Assembly (NCBI RefSeq): GCF_016469035.1
Contig: NZ_JAEHJZ010000054.1
Span: 4,550 to 38,536, forward strand
Source of the DNA: Gelidibacter salicanalis
GTDB lineage: Bacteria; Bacteroidota; Bacteroidia; Flavobacteriales; Flavobacteriaceae
Direction of reading: 5' to 3'
DNA: 33,987 nt
A model generated the notes under the pieces. It saw only the letters and a list, made by a program, of their open reading frames with translations. It was not told where the DNA came from and searched no databases. Both the position numbers and the translations under genes were made by a program. Shown piece by piece: positions 17,442-25,872 of the stretch; the first letter of the stretch is position 1; every line of letters starts with the position of its first letter.

Positions 17442-19290
17442 ACGCCGCTGTTGGTGTTTTTCACCAACAGCATTCATTGTCTATTCATTTGACATTTTAA
17501 TGTTATTTGGTTGAAGTGCTTTATGTTTTATTTTCAGGTAATTATTGGTTAAAACATTAGTTCTGGCTGTTTGTGAGGTGTAGTAAGGTTAAACAAAAAT
17601 TGTTGGTGGAAAACACCAACAATGGCTCAAAGGATTCTATTGCACTTTTTACGCCGCTGTCGGTGTTTTTCACCAAAAGCATTCATTGTCTATTCATTTT
17701 GACATTTTAATATTATTTGGTCGAAGTGCTTTATGTTTTATTCAAGCAATTATAGGTCAAAACATTAGTTCTGGCTGTGTGGGAGGTGTCGTAAGTTTAA
17801 ACAAAAATTGTTGATGGAAAATACCAGCAATGGCTCAAGGGATTCTATTGCACTTTTTACGCCGCTGTCGGTGTTTTTCACCAACAGCATTCATAGTCTA
17901 TTCATTTTGACATTTTAATGTTATTTGGTTGAAGTGCTTTATGTTTTATTCAAGCAATTATAGGTCAAAACATTAGTTCTGGACGTTTGTGAGGTGTCGG
18001 AAGGTAAAACAAAAATTGTTGGTGGAAAACACCAACAATGGCTCAAGGGATTCTATTGCACTTTTTACGCCGCTGTTGGTGTTTTTCACCAACAGCATTC
18101 ATTGTCTATTCATTTGACATTTTAATGTTATTTGGTTGAAGTGCTTTATGTTTTATTCAAGCAATTATAGGTCAAAACATTAGTTTTGGCTGTGTGGGAG
18201 GTGTCGTAAGTTTAAACAAAAATTGTTGGTGGAAAACACCAACAATGGCTCAAGGGATTCTATTGCACTTTTTACGCCGCTGTTGGTGTTTTTCACCAAC
18301 AGCATTCATTGTCTATTCATTTTGACATTTTAATATTATTTGGTCGAAGTGCTTTATGTTTTATTCAAGCAATTAGAGGTCAAAACATTAGTTCTGGCTG
18401 TTTGTGAGATGTTGGAAAGTAAACAAAAATTGTTGGTGGAAAACACCAACAATGGCTCAAGGGATTCTATTGCACTTTTTACGCCGCTGTTGGTGTTTTT
18501 CACCAACCGTATTCATAGTCTATTCATTTGACATTTTAATGTTTTTTGAGTTGAAGTGCTTTATGTTTTATTCAAGCAATTAGAGGTCAAAACATTAGTT
18601 CTGGCTGTGTGGGAGGTGTCGTAAGGTTAAACAAAAATTGTTGGTGGAAAACACCAACAATGGCTCAAGGGATTCTATTACACTTTTTACGCCGCTGTTG
18701 GTGTTTTTCACCAACAGCATTCATAGTCTATTCATTTTGATATTTTAATGTTATTTGGTTGAAGTGCTTTATGTTTTATTCAAGCAATTATAGGTCAAAA
18801 CATTAGTTCTGGACGTTTGTGAGGTGTCGGAAGGTTAAACAAAAATTGTTGGTGGAAAACACCAACAATGGCTCAAGGGATTCTATTGCACTTTTTACGC
18901 CGCTGTTGGTGTTTTTCACCAACCGCATTCATTGTCTATTCATTTGACATTTTAATGTTATTTGGTTGAAGTGCTTTATGTTTTATTCAAGCAATTATAG
19001 GTCAAAACATTAGTTTTGGCTGTGTGGGAGGTGTCGTAAGTTTAAACAAAAATTGTTGGTGGAAAACACCAACAATGGCTCAAAGGATTCTATTGCACTT
19101 TTTACGCCGCTGTTGGTGTTTTTCACCAACAGCATTCATAGTCTATTCATTTTGACATTTTAATGTTATTTGGTTGAAGTGCTTTATGTTTTATTCAAGC
19201 AATTAGAGGTCAAAACATTAGTTCTAGCTGTTTGTGAGGTGTCGTAAGTTTAAACAAAAATTGTTGGTGGAAAACACCAACAATGGCTCA
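17442..19290. repeat. Nine-copy ~208-bp tandem array of inverted hairpin pairs
   Basis: The marker ACGCCGCTG starts units at 17442, 17651, 17859, 18067, 18274, 18481, 18689, 18897 and 19104, spaced 207-209 bases. Each unit has hairpin B (arms GCTGTTGGTG and CACCAACAGC, loop TTTTT), a ~150-base linker, hairpin A (arms ATTGTTGGTG and CACCAACAAT, loop GAAAA), then a ~34-base spacer to the next B. B is close to the reverse complement of A, so neighbouring A and B could also form one ~20-bp stem. Unit 1 is the most divergent; the array ends after the ninth A hairpin. Period and stops in all frames argue against a protein. It resembles BIME/REPIN-type arrays, but no transposase lies in the window. 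Confidence 0.95.
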
Positions 19291-19318
19291 AATGGAAATT
19301 ATAAATAAAACCTATTGC

Positions 19319-19374
19319 CAATAACTAACATCCGTGTGGCTGATAGGCCAGAGCTGAATACTTCTTAGTTATTG
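19319..19374 (-). repeat. attC-like palindromic element (copy c)
   Basis: Ten-base perfect outer arms CAATAACTAA (19319-19328) and TTAGTTATTG (19365-19374) enclose an inner GGCTGATAGGCCAGAGC part. On the minus strand it reads CAATAACTAAGAAGTATT, as in the copies at 3848 and 12727. Its outer arm supplies the last two Asn codons and the stop of the methyltransferase. Confidence 0.6.
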
Positions 19375-20006
19375 ACCATAATACTTTTCCGTAAAACTAT
19401 TCCAATCAGCCGAGGAATTCCCCTTTGGTTTTCCTCGTCAAACCACTCCTTAAATTCTATTAATTCAAATCCGTATTTATTTGCGTGGTTCATGTATTCA
19501 GAAAGGTGATGAGTATAAGTTTCTAATTCTTGCGTCCCGTTTTCAGTCTCAAATTTTGCTTTACTACCGGAATATTGTTTAAACGGATGAAGTTCGCTGA
19601 TAAAGAAATGCCCACCTATTTTTAATTTTTTTCTCGCTTGGTCAAAAATGAAACTTATATTTTCTATGTGTTCAAGTACTAAACTACATGTTATCAAATC
19701 CCAATAATCATCTTCAATATTCCATTGGATTGTTAGATCCGCTTTTATAAATTCCGCTCGTTTATCCTTGATTTTGGATCTGGCTTTGTCCAACATTTTT
19801 TGCGAAAAGTCCAATCCAATTACTTTATCTGCTTTCTGTAATAAATAAGCAGTGTTTTTACCAGTTCCGCAACCCAGCTCGATAACTTTTAAAAAATCAA
19901 TTCCTTTTAGCGTTTCGAAAGTAGATTTCGCATCTAAATCTCTGGTCTTATTCATATTTGTATCATATTGGCCAGCCCAATTATTATATGCTTTTTCAAT
20001 AGTCAT
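19365..20006 (-). CDS. Class I SAM-dependent methyltransferase
   Basis: A 213-residue soluble methyltransferase of the Methyltransf_11/25 type. Motif I is VIELGCGTGKN (~41-51), the acidic residue after strand 2 is in VIGLDFSQKML, motif II-like is IKADLTIQW, and motif IV-like is DLITCSLVLEHIEN, followed by GGHFFISELHPF. The substrate cannot be deduced; this group methylates small molecules. The final MVNN before the stop comes from the flanking palindromic element, so the original end may have been at IVLRKS. It lies alone, between the hairpin array and a decayed DUF5694 gene on the same strand (40 bases upstream). The start ATG at 20006 gives a normal MTIEKAYNNWAGQYD opening. Confidence 0.88.
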   Translation of the reverse strand: MTIEKAYNNWAGQYDTNMNKTRDLDAKSTFETLKGIDFLKVIELGCGTGKNTAYLLQKADKVIGLDFSQKMLDKARSKIKDKRAEFIKADLTIQWNIEDDYWDLITCSLVLEHIENISFIFDQARKKLKIGGHFFISELHPFKQYSGSKAKFETENGTQELETYTHHLSEYMNHANKYGFELIEFKEWFDEENQRGIPRLIGIVLRKSIMVNN

Positions 20007-20045
20007 TCTCTAATTTTTTTTAGTATTAAATTTTAAATCAAACAA

Positions 20046-20790
20046 CTATTTTACACTAGATTGACAATGGTGTCCATTTAAATAATCATTTATCTGTATT
20101 AGTTTATATTCTGGAGAAGCTTCAAAGAAAATAGCTTCAGGTTGTGCATGAATGCGTTGTATATATCTAAAGATCCTCAAATTTCTATTAAACCACCACA
20201 ACGTGGCAAAGTCTGGTTCTAATTGTCCGTTTTCATTTGTCTCATATTAAAGATTCCCAATAAATAGTCACCTAATCCCCTTTTAGCATGCTTCGGTATT
20301 TAATCTCTTTAATGCTGCCAAAACACCTTCAGTCTTAAACAAACGTTTTCCTTTAAATAGGAAGCTGAAATAATATCTGGATTCTTATGGAAATAATCTC
20401 TAAATTTTCATTTCTCAATTGAGTCATTTCCCTCGAAAATTCTTTTAGCATCTTCATAATCTCTATCCCAGGCATCAGTACAATATAATCTTTTCAAACC
20501 CCTACGTTTGGTTATTATAAATCCTATTTGTTGTTCTTCACTCCTTGTTAGTGTATGCACCCCGTTTATGTAGGACATGTACAGAGAATCATATTCTTGT
20601 TGTTTTTCAGGCTCTCTTTCAATAACAATCTTGTTAGGTTTAAATTTACCAAGTTTATCCACAATTAATTCAATTTCTTTTTGATAGTTGAATATAAAAC
20701 ATCAATTTGATCATGAACATCTGTTTTAGCAATATCAAGATTTGGAAACTTAAAGTGAAAAATGCCGAGTGTTAGAACTTTAATGGGTTC
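20046..20790 (-). pseudogene. Decayed DUF5694-type gene
   Basis: Pieces of one protein appear in order on the minus strand in different frames. KVLTLGIFHFKFPNLDIA is the start (20790-20680). Then DKLGKFKPNKIVIEREPEKQ leads into ITKRRGLKRLYCTDAWDRD (20662-20408). GDYLLGIF and ETNENGQLEPDFATLWWFNR lead to RNLRIFRYIQRIHAQ and a SPEYKLIQINDYLNG end with stop at 20046-20048. This is the pattern of the DUF5694 family (about 250-280 residues, function unknown). Several frameshifts and a missing section before the C-terminal strand make it non-functional. The N-terminus lacks a start codon: a TAA lies just upstream of the first recognisable residues. Confidence 0.75.
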
Positions 20791-20814
20791 TGGTTATGCG
20801 CAGCTCATCGGTTT

Positions 20815-21961
20815 ATGTGTTATGTAATCATCCTTATTCCAAACTATTTAGGAAAAAACTATCTGAATCTTGTCGATAATCAGCTGCCCAAAGAAAAGCG
20901 TTATGAAAAGGCCAACTCCCATTTTAAAGAAGCACTGCAATTGGCCGTGCATGTCGGTTCGCTCGAAGATCAGAATGTCGCACTGGAAAATTTAGCCATG
21001 ACCTATTTTCAAATAGGAAATTATAAAGAAGCCTTTGAGGCTAAGAATAGGTCCATCGTTTTACAGGATAGTATTCGTTCTTCGGAAATTAGAGAAGAGA
21101 TCACGCGTTTGGAAATGCAGTATGAATTCGATAAAAAAGCGGCCCTGACCAAGGCTGAACATGAAAAAGAACAGCTTCAGGTTGAGGCCGAGTTACAACG
21201 GCAAAGGTTTATTAAAAACGGATCAATTTTAGGCGGAGGCACCCTACTGCTCGTTACTTTTGCGGGCGTATTCCTATACAAGCGAAGACGGGATGCCATA
21301 ACGGAAAGACAAAAATCTCAATTTGATACGGTGGTCGCTGAAACAGAATTGAAAGCCCTTAGGGCGCAAATGAATCCGCATTTCATATTTAATTCCCTCA
21401 ACTCTATCGGTGATTATTATGCCAGAAACGACAAAGATTCGGCCAATAAATACTTGTCTGAATTTGCCAAATTAATGCGTCTGACCTTGGAGAATTCTGA
21501 AAAAAAAGAGATTCCCCTAATCGAGGATGTCAACTTATTGAAGCTTTATCTAGAGGTGGAGTCAAAAAGAATGGTCGACAAGTTTAGTTACGAGATTAAA
21601 TTAGACCCGGCTTTAGATCCTGAAAATGTTTTGGTTCCGCCACTAATCCTCCAACCCTTTATTGAAAATAGTATTTGGCATGGTATTGCAAAAAAAACAG
21701 GGAAAAGGCCATATTCTGATCGAAATAAAAAAAGATGGGGATTCAATTATATGCAGCGTAGATGATGACGGGATTGGACGGAAAGCTTCACTAGCCTTAA
21801 AAGAAGAAGTAGGGAAGTCCATGGGCATGAAAATAACCAAAACCAGAATTGATATTATCAACAAGCAAAAAAACACAAATGGCGATATGTCAATTATTGA
21901 CAAGCCAAAAAACCAAGGACTTCGAGTAGAGGTAAAACTACCATTAGAACAGCTATTTTGA
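20815..21961 (+). pseudogene. LytS/YehU-type histidine kinase, N-terminally truncated and frameshifted
   Basis: The readable protein has one TPR-like helix pair (NSHFKEALQLAVHVG... YFQIGNYKEAFEAKNRS), a coiled coil, one membrane helix (GTLLLVTFAGVFLY), then the His_kinase domain with His189 in RAQMNPHFIFNSLNSI, and LQPFIENSIWHGI. At GGAAAAGG (21701-21708, A-run 21703-21706) one extra A moves the frame. The first frame stops at 21765, while the other frame continues GHILIEIKKDGDS, DDDGIGRKAS and ends at 21961. Relatives have several TPRs before the coiled coil, so the first half is missing and ATG 20815 is nominal. The last codon overlaps the start of the LytTR regulator. A sequencing error could explain the frameshift but not the lost N-terminus. 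Confidence 0.8.
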
Positions 21962-22701
21962 AAATAATCAGAACTATAATTGTAGATGATGAGCCGCATT
22001 GTATCAATAGGTTGACCGAGCTTGTGACACCGCTGGAAAATATTGCGTTAGTAGGCGCATATACCTCTGTGGAGGATGGCTCACATGCCATACTAAACCT
22101 TGCCCCGGATTTAATTTTTTTAGATGTCCAAATCAATGATAAAACAGGTTTTGATCTTTTAAAATTGGTTGGAAAAATGGGTTTCGAAGTCATTTTTACA
22201 ACAGCTTTTGATACATATGCCGTCCAAGCATTTAAATTCAGTGCAGTGGATTATCTTTTAAAGCCAATAGATTTCGATGACTTGACACAGGCTTTGGATA
22301 AAGTAAACGAAAAACTGGAAAGGAAGGATTTTGAAAAAAAGGTGGAGACCTTACTAAGCAATTTACATAAGCAGGACCTACACAAAAAAATAAGCGTTCC
22401 AACTTCTGAGGGACTAACTTTTATAGAAGTTTCGGAAATTATTCGATGCCAATCTGACATTAACTATACCCACATATTTTTGAACGGAAACAAAAAAATT
22501 ACGGTGTCCAAAACACTTAAATCTTTTGAGGCCTTGCTTTCGGAATGTAATTTTTTTAGGATACACAATTCCCACCTCATCAATCTTGAGTGCATAAGCA
22601 AGTATATCAAAGGCAAAGGCGGCTATGTTACCATGGTCGATGGGACATACTTAGAAGTTTCCACTAGACGTAAAGATGAATTTTTGAAACGATTTATTTG
22701 A
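21958..22701 (+). CDS. LytTR-family response regulator
   Basis: A 247-residue transcription regulator: receiver domain (1-~120) with acidic DDE at 11-13, phosphoacceptor Asp56 (LIFLDVQI) and Lys in LLKPID, a coiled linker, then a LytTR DNA-binding domain (~145-245) with FFRIHNSHLIN and STRRKDEFLKRF. Its cognate kinase is the gene directly upstream; stop and start overlap as TTGA (start TTG 21958, stop 21959-21961), a sign of coupled translation. The kinase is broken, so this regulator may be unphosphorylated, cross-activated, or a remnant. The regulator itself shows no damage. Targets are unknown; nothing suggests it controls the operon starting 283 bases downstream beyond proximity. Confidence 0.92.
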   Translation: MKIIRTIIVDDEPHCINRLTELVTPLENIALVGAYTSVEDGSHAILNLAPDLIFLDVQINDKTGFDLLKLVGKMGFEVIFTTAFDTYAVQAFKFSAVDYLLKPIDFDDLTQALDKVNEKLERKDFEKKVETLLSNLHKQDLHKKISVPTSEGLTFIEVSEIIRCQSDINYTHIFLNGNKKITVSKTLKSFEALLSECNFFRIHNSHLINLECISKYIKGKGGYVTMVDGTYLEVSTRRKDEFLKRFI

Positions 22702-22984
22702 TGACATTCGTTTGAAATGCGATTAAAAAGAAAAGATTCATCACCTTTCTTAGACACAAGTGCTTCCAGAATAAGTGACTGTTTAAACGGCAAAAGAGAT
22801 TTGTATTTTGTTTTTGTTTTGAAATTTATTTTTATTTCAGAAATTTAGTTAGTAACTTCATTGTGAGCTATTAAGCATGTGTTTTTTAGAGAAATCAATT
22901 CCGCCGTGCTTATATAAACCCATTTTAGGGTAAATTGTGTTTAAAGCATGCCGTGAAATTCTTTAGTCTTAATCATAACTGGAC

Positions 22985-24244
22985 ATGAATAAACTTACGC
23001 CTCTATTGCCAATCATCTTTTTTATAAATTTTCATGCTTTATTTGGACAAGTGGAGGTTATAGAAATCACTTATGATTCTACCAGTAATTCACTTTTATT
23101 CGGCAACCTACCCAAAAAAGTAAAAGCGAATAAAGACTACGTTCTAATGCTCACTAAGGTGAATTCTGCACACGTAGGCGTGGTTAGTCAATTAAGCGCT
23201 TATGACTATATTTCTGATCTTCCTGATATTCTAAAGCCAATTTTTCTCGGGATACCCAACACTAATGTAATGGGACAATTCGAATTGGATTCCAATAGAG
23301 GAAACACCAGACTATTTTTGAATGCCATGAACCATTATGATAAATTACAAAAAATAAGGAGTGCTGGAAACGACTATTATGAAAAAACCAAATTTAATCC
23401 AATTCCCGGAGATACGATTCCCCTTCATAATCTTAAGAAAACATTAGGATTGGATAATGTCAAGGCTATAGCAAATCAGTTGTTAATGTCTGAACAGTTT
23501 ATTTTAAATGCTATAGAGAGCTATCGATACAGTATTAAGACTATTGATGTTAGAGATCCTATGTTAGAAGTCATTCACACGGAATACGCCACATTAAACA
23601 CTATTAAAGATCGGATAGAAAGCGGTGTATTTCGTAAATCCTTACAATTTTTAATAGATTCTGAACGTGCAAAAAACCAGATGAATATTGACACATTTAC
23701 AGCTTCAAAGGATGTCACCGAGGTGCATCTGCAAGTCGTAAATACTTATACTGGCGTTACTGTTTTTGAAGGCGACCTTAATTTTAAAACCTATCATAAT
23801 TGGAGTTTCGATTTTACTACAGGATTTTTCTATTCCAATAGGGTGGAGAAGAAATACTATTTAGAAAATAGGGATGAGTCATTCAATTGGATCCTAAAAG
23901 AAGACATCCCAGAAGTTGATATTTCTATTGGGGCTTTAGGACATTTCTCTTATAAATTTTCACCAAGCTTTATGGCGGGTATTTCAGTTGGAGCGTCATT
24001 ATCGCCTTTTGATGGGAAGCTCAGATACTTAACGGGTACGAGTTTACTCTTTGGTGAGCAAAAATATGTAGGCATAAATATAGGGGTAGCGTTTGCAAAA
24101 ATAGCATCATTATCAGATGGTACGCGCCAGGATAGTGGCGGCTATTATCAATCAAAAGATATGACATCAATAAATACTGTTGAGCGTATTGAAACTGGCC
24201 TGTATATAGGTTTAACCTATAATTTTATAAATAAAAAACAATAA
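22985..24244 (+). CDS. Exported protein, probable outer-membrane barrel (operon gene 1)
   Basis: I do not recognise the family. The 419 residues start with a signal peptide (1-~21, ending FHALFGQ). A mixed domain follows to ~260 with several helices (LLMSEQFILNAIESYRYS) and no obvious catalytic motif. From ~265 to the end the pattern is alternating aromatic/hydrophobic strands (NWSFDFTTGFFYSNR, ALGHFSYKFSPSFMAGISVG, KYVGINIGVAFA) ending TGLYIGLTYNF, as in small outer-membrane barrels. The most likely place is the outer membrane with a periplasmic N-terminal domain. One base separates it from the next gene, so it is the first gene of a three-gene operon with a membrane protein and a zinc protease. 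Confidence 0.8.
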   Translation: MNKLTPLLPIIFFINFHALFGQVEVIEITYDSTSNSLLFGNLPKKVKANKDYVLMLTKVNSAHVGVVSQLSAYDYISDLPDILKPIFLGIPNTNVMGQFELDSNRGNTRLFLNAMNHYDKLQKIRSAGNDYYEKTKFNPIPGDTIPLHNLKKTLGLDNVKAIANQLLMSEQFILNAIESYRYSIKTIDVRDPMLEVIHTEYATLNTIKDRIESGVFRKSLQFLIDSERAKNQMNIDTFTASKDVTEVHLQVVNTYTGVTVFEGDLNFKTYHNWSFDFTTGFFYSNRVEKKYYLENRDESFNWILKEDIPEVDISIGALGHFSYKFSPSFMAGISVGASLSPFDGKLRYLTGTSLLFGEQKYVGINIGVAFAKIASLSDGTRQDSGGYYQSKDMTSINTVERIETGLYIGLTYNFINKKQ

Positions 24245-24245
24245 C

Positions 24246-24743
24246 ATGAAAACGATAAGAGATCTTATTCCATTTCTAGTCATTGCAGCTCTAGTAGGTT
24301 TTATAGCAAGTTCTGCATTTTTATTTTATAAGGCCTATGATCTATTGATCGATGGAAAATTACCAGCAGATTATCTTAAGGATCTAAGTTCTGGACTCAT
24401 CTATGTTACCACTGGTCTAACCGGATTGGTTGGCGGCATAGTAGCCTCAGGATTTGGAGTGAAACCACAAGCGGGCGTACCTAAACGTGGGGAAGAAACA
24501 GCATATGCTTATAAACTTCAAGGTTTAGGATCTTTGGCTGTACCAGAGAAACAATCGGATGGCACTAAGGAGAAAATAGGATTATATTATGCGCTGACCT
24601 ACTTTATTGTTGGTGCAGCCGCCGTGATTATCTGGATCCACTTAGACGAAAATGCAATTAGTAGCGTCTCCCATATGGCAATGGCATTTATAGGAATGGT
24701 CATCGCTATTGTTGCTCAATTTTTTAACACTCAAAACTCATGA
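24246..24743 (+). CDS. Small integral membrane protein (operon gene 2)
   Basis: 165 residues, no family recognised. About four hydrophobic helices are visible: ~8-30, ~47-70 (glycine-rich, TTGLTGLVGGIVASGFG), ~113-131 and ~140-158. A polar loop of ~40 residues (KPQAGVPKRGEETAYAYK...) lies between helices 2 and 3. There are no transport or catalytic motifs. It starts one base after the preceding stop and overlaps the protease gene by ATGA (24740-24743), so the three products are made together. It could be an inner-membrane anchor or small pore for its partners; that is inference only. Confidence 0.75.
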   Translation: MKTIRDLIPFLVIAALVGFIASSAFLFYKAYDLLIDGKLPADYLKDLSSGLIYVTTGLTGLVGGIVASGFGVKPQAGVPKRGEETAYAYKLQGLGSLAVPEKQSDGTKEKIGLYYALTYFIVGAAAVIIWIHLDENAISSVSHMAMAFIGMVIAIVAQFFNTQNS

Positions 24744-25666
24744 TTATGCAGAAAAAAGAAATCTATGTTGAATCATACCCAGACAGGATTCAAGCACGAT
24801 TAGAAAAACGTGAGAGAATCAAAAAACGAAACGTTCCGTCTTATATCAATGGGGCGGCAAGAGATCTTGTATTCGAAGACTTAAAACTTTGGCGTGTTGG
24901 GGTTTTAACTGTTAGTTTTAAAGGGGGCAACAAAAATCTTCATCGTCAAATATCCGAAGTTGCAAGTGAATGGAGTAGGTACGGAAATTTGGTTTTCGAT
25001 TTTGGTTATGACAAGCTAACGGGTGAATACAGGCAATGGAAACCCGATGACAATAGCCATATTCGCGTTGCTTTTGAATACAAGGGCTATTGGTCTTTAG
25101 TGGGAAATGATACTATGGATGAAGCAATTATTAAACCCGGTGAGATTACGCTTAATTTATCAAATTTTGATAAGCAGCTTCCAATCAATTGGCAAGGCAC
25201 GGTATTGCATGAATTTGGGCATGCAATAGGCTTTCATCATGAGCACCAATCTCCAGATACTGAATGTGATTTTGATTGGGTAAAACTTTACGATTATTTA
25301 GGTGGCCCCCCAAATTATTGGACCAAAGCTAAAGTAGACCATAATTTGAGACAATTAACTGAAGGAGGATTGACCTATTCAGCGCACGACGTGAATTCAA
25401 TTATGCATTATAGTTTTCCTGCTTGGATGTTCAAATCTGGGATAAAATCGTCGTGTTATACGGAAGAAAACCACCTATTATCAGCTGAGGATAAAAAGAT
25501 GATGGCGGAGGCATATCCTTATCAAATAGAACTGATTGCTAAAATAGATCATTCAAGAATTGAACATTTAACGGAATTGAGCACTATGGTTGATTTAAAT
25601 AAAGCAACCAATCAAGTACATCAAAAACACTTGGAGTTTTATCTTGAACATGGTATTGGTGAATAA
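24740..25666 (+). CDS. Astacin-type (M12A) zinc metalloprotease without signal peptide (operon gene 3)
   Basis: The 308-residue protein has the complete metzincin zinc site H157-E158-F-G-H161-A-I-G-F-H-H167, with HEHQSPD after it as in astacins, and a Met-turn S220-I-M222-H-Y224 supplying the fifth-ligand-type Tyr. It should hydrolyse proteins using Glu158 as general base. The N-terminus (MQKKEIYVESYPDRIQARLEKRERIKKR) is charged and has no signal peptide, lipobox or membrane helix, and no type IX tail is seen. That is unusual, since astacins are normally secreted. Either export uses its operon partners, a non-classical route, or the enzyme acts inside. ATG 24746 is an alternative start. A C-terminal ~50-residue helical tail follows the catalytic domain. 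Confidence 0.88.
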   Translation: MIMQKKEIYVESYPDRIQARLEKRERIKKRNVPSYINGAARDLVFEDLKLWRVGVLTVSFKGGNKNLHRQISEVASEWSRYGNLVFDFGYDKLTGEYRQWKPDDNSHIRVAFEYKGYWSLVGNDTMDEAIIKPGEITLNLSNFDKQLPINWQGTVLHEFGHAIGFHHEHQSPDTECDFDWVKLYDYLGGPPNYWTKAKVDHNLRQLTEGGLTYSAHDVNSIMHYSFPAWMFKSGIKSSCYTEENHLLSAEDKKMMAEAYPYQIELIAKIDHSRIEHLTELSTMVDLNKATNQVHQKHLEFYLEHGIGE

Positions 25667-25842
25667 ATTTAAACATACATACCAAAAGCTTATTATAGGT
25701 TTATAAAATAGATCTACTACAGTAAGATTAATTATTTGAGAATCCGTTGCGTTGGGTGTTCCATATCTAATTTTTATTGGGGACAAAAACTATTTTTATA
25801 CGGCTTAAGTATACCTTCACTAACGTCAATTAGAAAAAAGAA

Positions 25843-25872
25843 ACAACACTTCTTTGTTGTGCTTTATTTTTT
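25843..25872. terminator. Possible bidirectional terminator
   Basis: A 6-bp hairpin (ACAACA / TGTTGT, 25843-25860) is followed by CTTTATTTTTT on the plus strand, and on the minus strand by TTTCTTTTTTC. It stands between two convergent genes, immediately past the minus-strand stop codon. The stem is short, so efficiency is uncertain. Confidence 0.5.

Noticed and set aside
18340-18531. 63-residue open frame inside the tandem array
   Set aside because: It exists in one unit only, crosses hairpins, and is closed by stops in other units; the ~208-bp period is not a multiple of three.
17442-19290. CRISPR array
   Set aside because: The repeats are ~208 bp and contiguous, there are no unique spacers of constant length, and no cas genes are present.
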